In this document: positions 63,565 through 64,000 of the stretch, one piece after another
Position numbering within the stretch: the stretch's first letter is position 1
Layout: each line of letters begins with the position of its first letter
NCBI GenBank assembly: GCA_963722585.1
Contig: CAVRNU010000046.1
Location: forward strand, 1-64,000
DNA: 64,000 nucleotides
Source of the DNA: KBS-96 sp963722585
GTDB taxonomy: Bacteria; Acidobacteriota; Terriglobia; Bryobacterales; Bryobacteraceae
Direction: 5' to 3'
The notes under the pieces: model-generated
The model's database searches: none
Seen by the model: only the letters and a program-made list of their open reading frames with translations
Told to the model about the DNA's origin: nothing
Program-made: the position numbers and the translations under genes

Positions 63565-64000
63565 ATGCGTGCATTCGTCCTTGCGGCGCTAGCAACCGGC
63601 GCGTGCTGCGGGCAAACCAACGGATCGTCTATTCCGGAAAAACTCGACCCTCCAGCCGGCGAGAAGCGCTTCCTCACGCTGCAGGCCAAGGGCGACCAGA
63701 TCTACACGTGCCGGAATGCAAACGGGAGCTTCGCGTGGGCATTGAAAGCTCCTGACGCCCAATTGTTTGAGGGAGGGAAACAGGTGGGCCGCCATTTTGC
63801 GGGCCCTACTTGGGCGTTGGCAGACGGCAGCTCGGTTGCGGGTAAGGTCGCCGCCATGCACGATTCGCCGTATTCCGGTTCGATTCCATGGCTCCTTGTT
63901 TCCGTGGTTAGCCATTCCGGAAAGGGCGCTCTCAAGCAGGCAAGTCACATACAGAGGATCGACACTAAAGGCGGGAAAGCGCCGGGTTCAGGCTGCGATG
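63565..64000 (+). CDS. DUF3455 protein, partial at right edge
   Basis: An open frame from ATG 63565 runs off the window without a stop. It encodes a signal peptide 'MRAFVLAALATGACCGQ' and then 'IPEKLDPPAGEKRFLTLQAKGDQIYTCR', 'SFAWALKAPDAQLFEGGKQVGRHFAGPTWALADGSSVAGKV' and 'IPWLLVSVVSHSGKGALKQASHIQRIDTKGGKAP', the start and middle of DUF3455, a secreted family of unknown function in Proteobacteria and Acidobacteria. The end with the last conserved block lies outside the window. Confidence 0.85.
   Translation, partial: MRAFVLAALATGACCGQTNGSSIPEKLDPPAGEKRFLTLQAKGDQIYTCRNANGSFAWALKAPDAQLFEGGKQVGRHFAGPTWALADGSSVAGKVAAMHDSPYSGSIPWLLVSVVSHSGKGALKQASHIQRIDTKGGKAPGSGCD

Overview
The window looks like an acidobacterial chromosome, most plausibly from the Bryobacterales/Solibacter group. 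The reasons are large Oar-type receptors with an N-terminal carboxypeptidase-regulatory domain, PSCyt1/DUF1549/DUF1553 plus DUF1501 gene pairs, DUF1080, DUF2961, DUF2911 and DUF3455 proteins, and a moderately GC-rich genome. This assignment is inference from gene content; there is no rRNA or other phylogenetic marker beyond ObgE, L21 and L27.

Positions 1 to about 8,930 are accessory DNA. The left part (to about 5,960) is an integrative element with an excisionase-like HTH gene, a zinc-ribbon gene broken by an in-frame TGA, a primase-helicase replication protein followed by clustered 8-bp repeats that resemble an origin, three small minus-strand genes, a 54-aa basic protein and a tyrosine integrase that ends about 90 bp from a tRNA-Val(GAC) gene. 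Beyond the tRNA (6,046-8,931) lies a decayed segment holding an IS630 transposase remnant and frameshifted or short ORFs. It is closed by a 42-bp copy of the tRNA 5' half. Two-unit TTGCGTACAT-like repeats occur near the left edge and on both sides of the tRNA.

The backbone starts near 8,930. It carries DUF2911, a class V aminotransferase, DUF1080, a membrane pyrophosphatase, and a guanidine-degradation operon (two carboxyguanidine deiminase-type proteins, a biotin-dependent guanidine/urea carboxylase and allophanate hydrolase). The matching ABC transporter lies about 10 kb downstream (30.3-33.1 kb), translationally coupled to a multi-haem PSCyt/DUF1553 protein and a DUF1501 protein, with a clear terminator. 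Between them are a glutathione peroxidase and a TonB-type receptor. From 33.3 to 45.3 kb come carbohydrate-related genes: DUF2961 hydrolase, MFS transporter, GH15 glucoamylase-type enzyme, LacI regulator, a second receptor, a TPR protein and an SDR.

From 45.3 to 52.0 kb is a minus-strand nitrite-assimilation operon (SUMT, HemD, NirB, NirD, NirC-type channel, porin). It is followed by obgE-rpmA-rplU and an RRM RNA-binding protein gene. From 54.9 to 61.1 kb is a tight cluster of six minus-strand genes: three ATP-grasp-type ligases, a GCS2 carboxylate-amine ligase, an M29-type aminopeptidase and an esterase, with a second esterase divergent. It looks like a biosynthetic module for an unidentified amide- or peptide-bonded product and is the most interesting candidate system here. 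The window ends with a GH39-type hydrolase and a partial DUF3455 gene.

Eight conserved backbone genes carry single frameshifts (guanidine carboxylase, glutathione peroxidase, one receptor, PSCyt protein, porin, nirB, hemD, SUMT), several of them in homopolymers. This many suggests residual indel errors in the sequence, although real decay cannot be excluded for any one gene.
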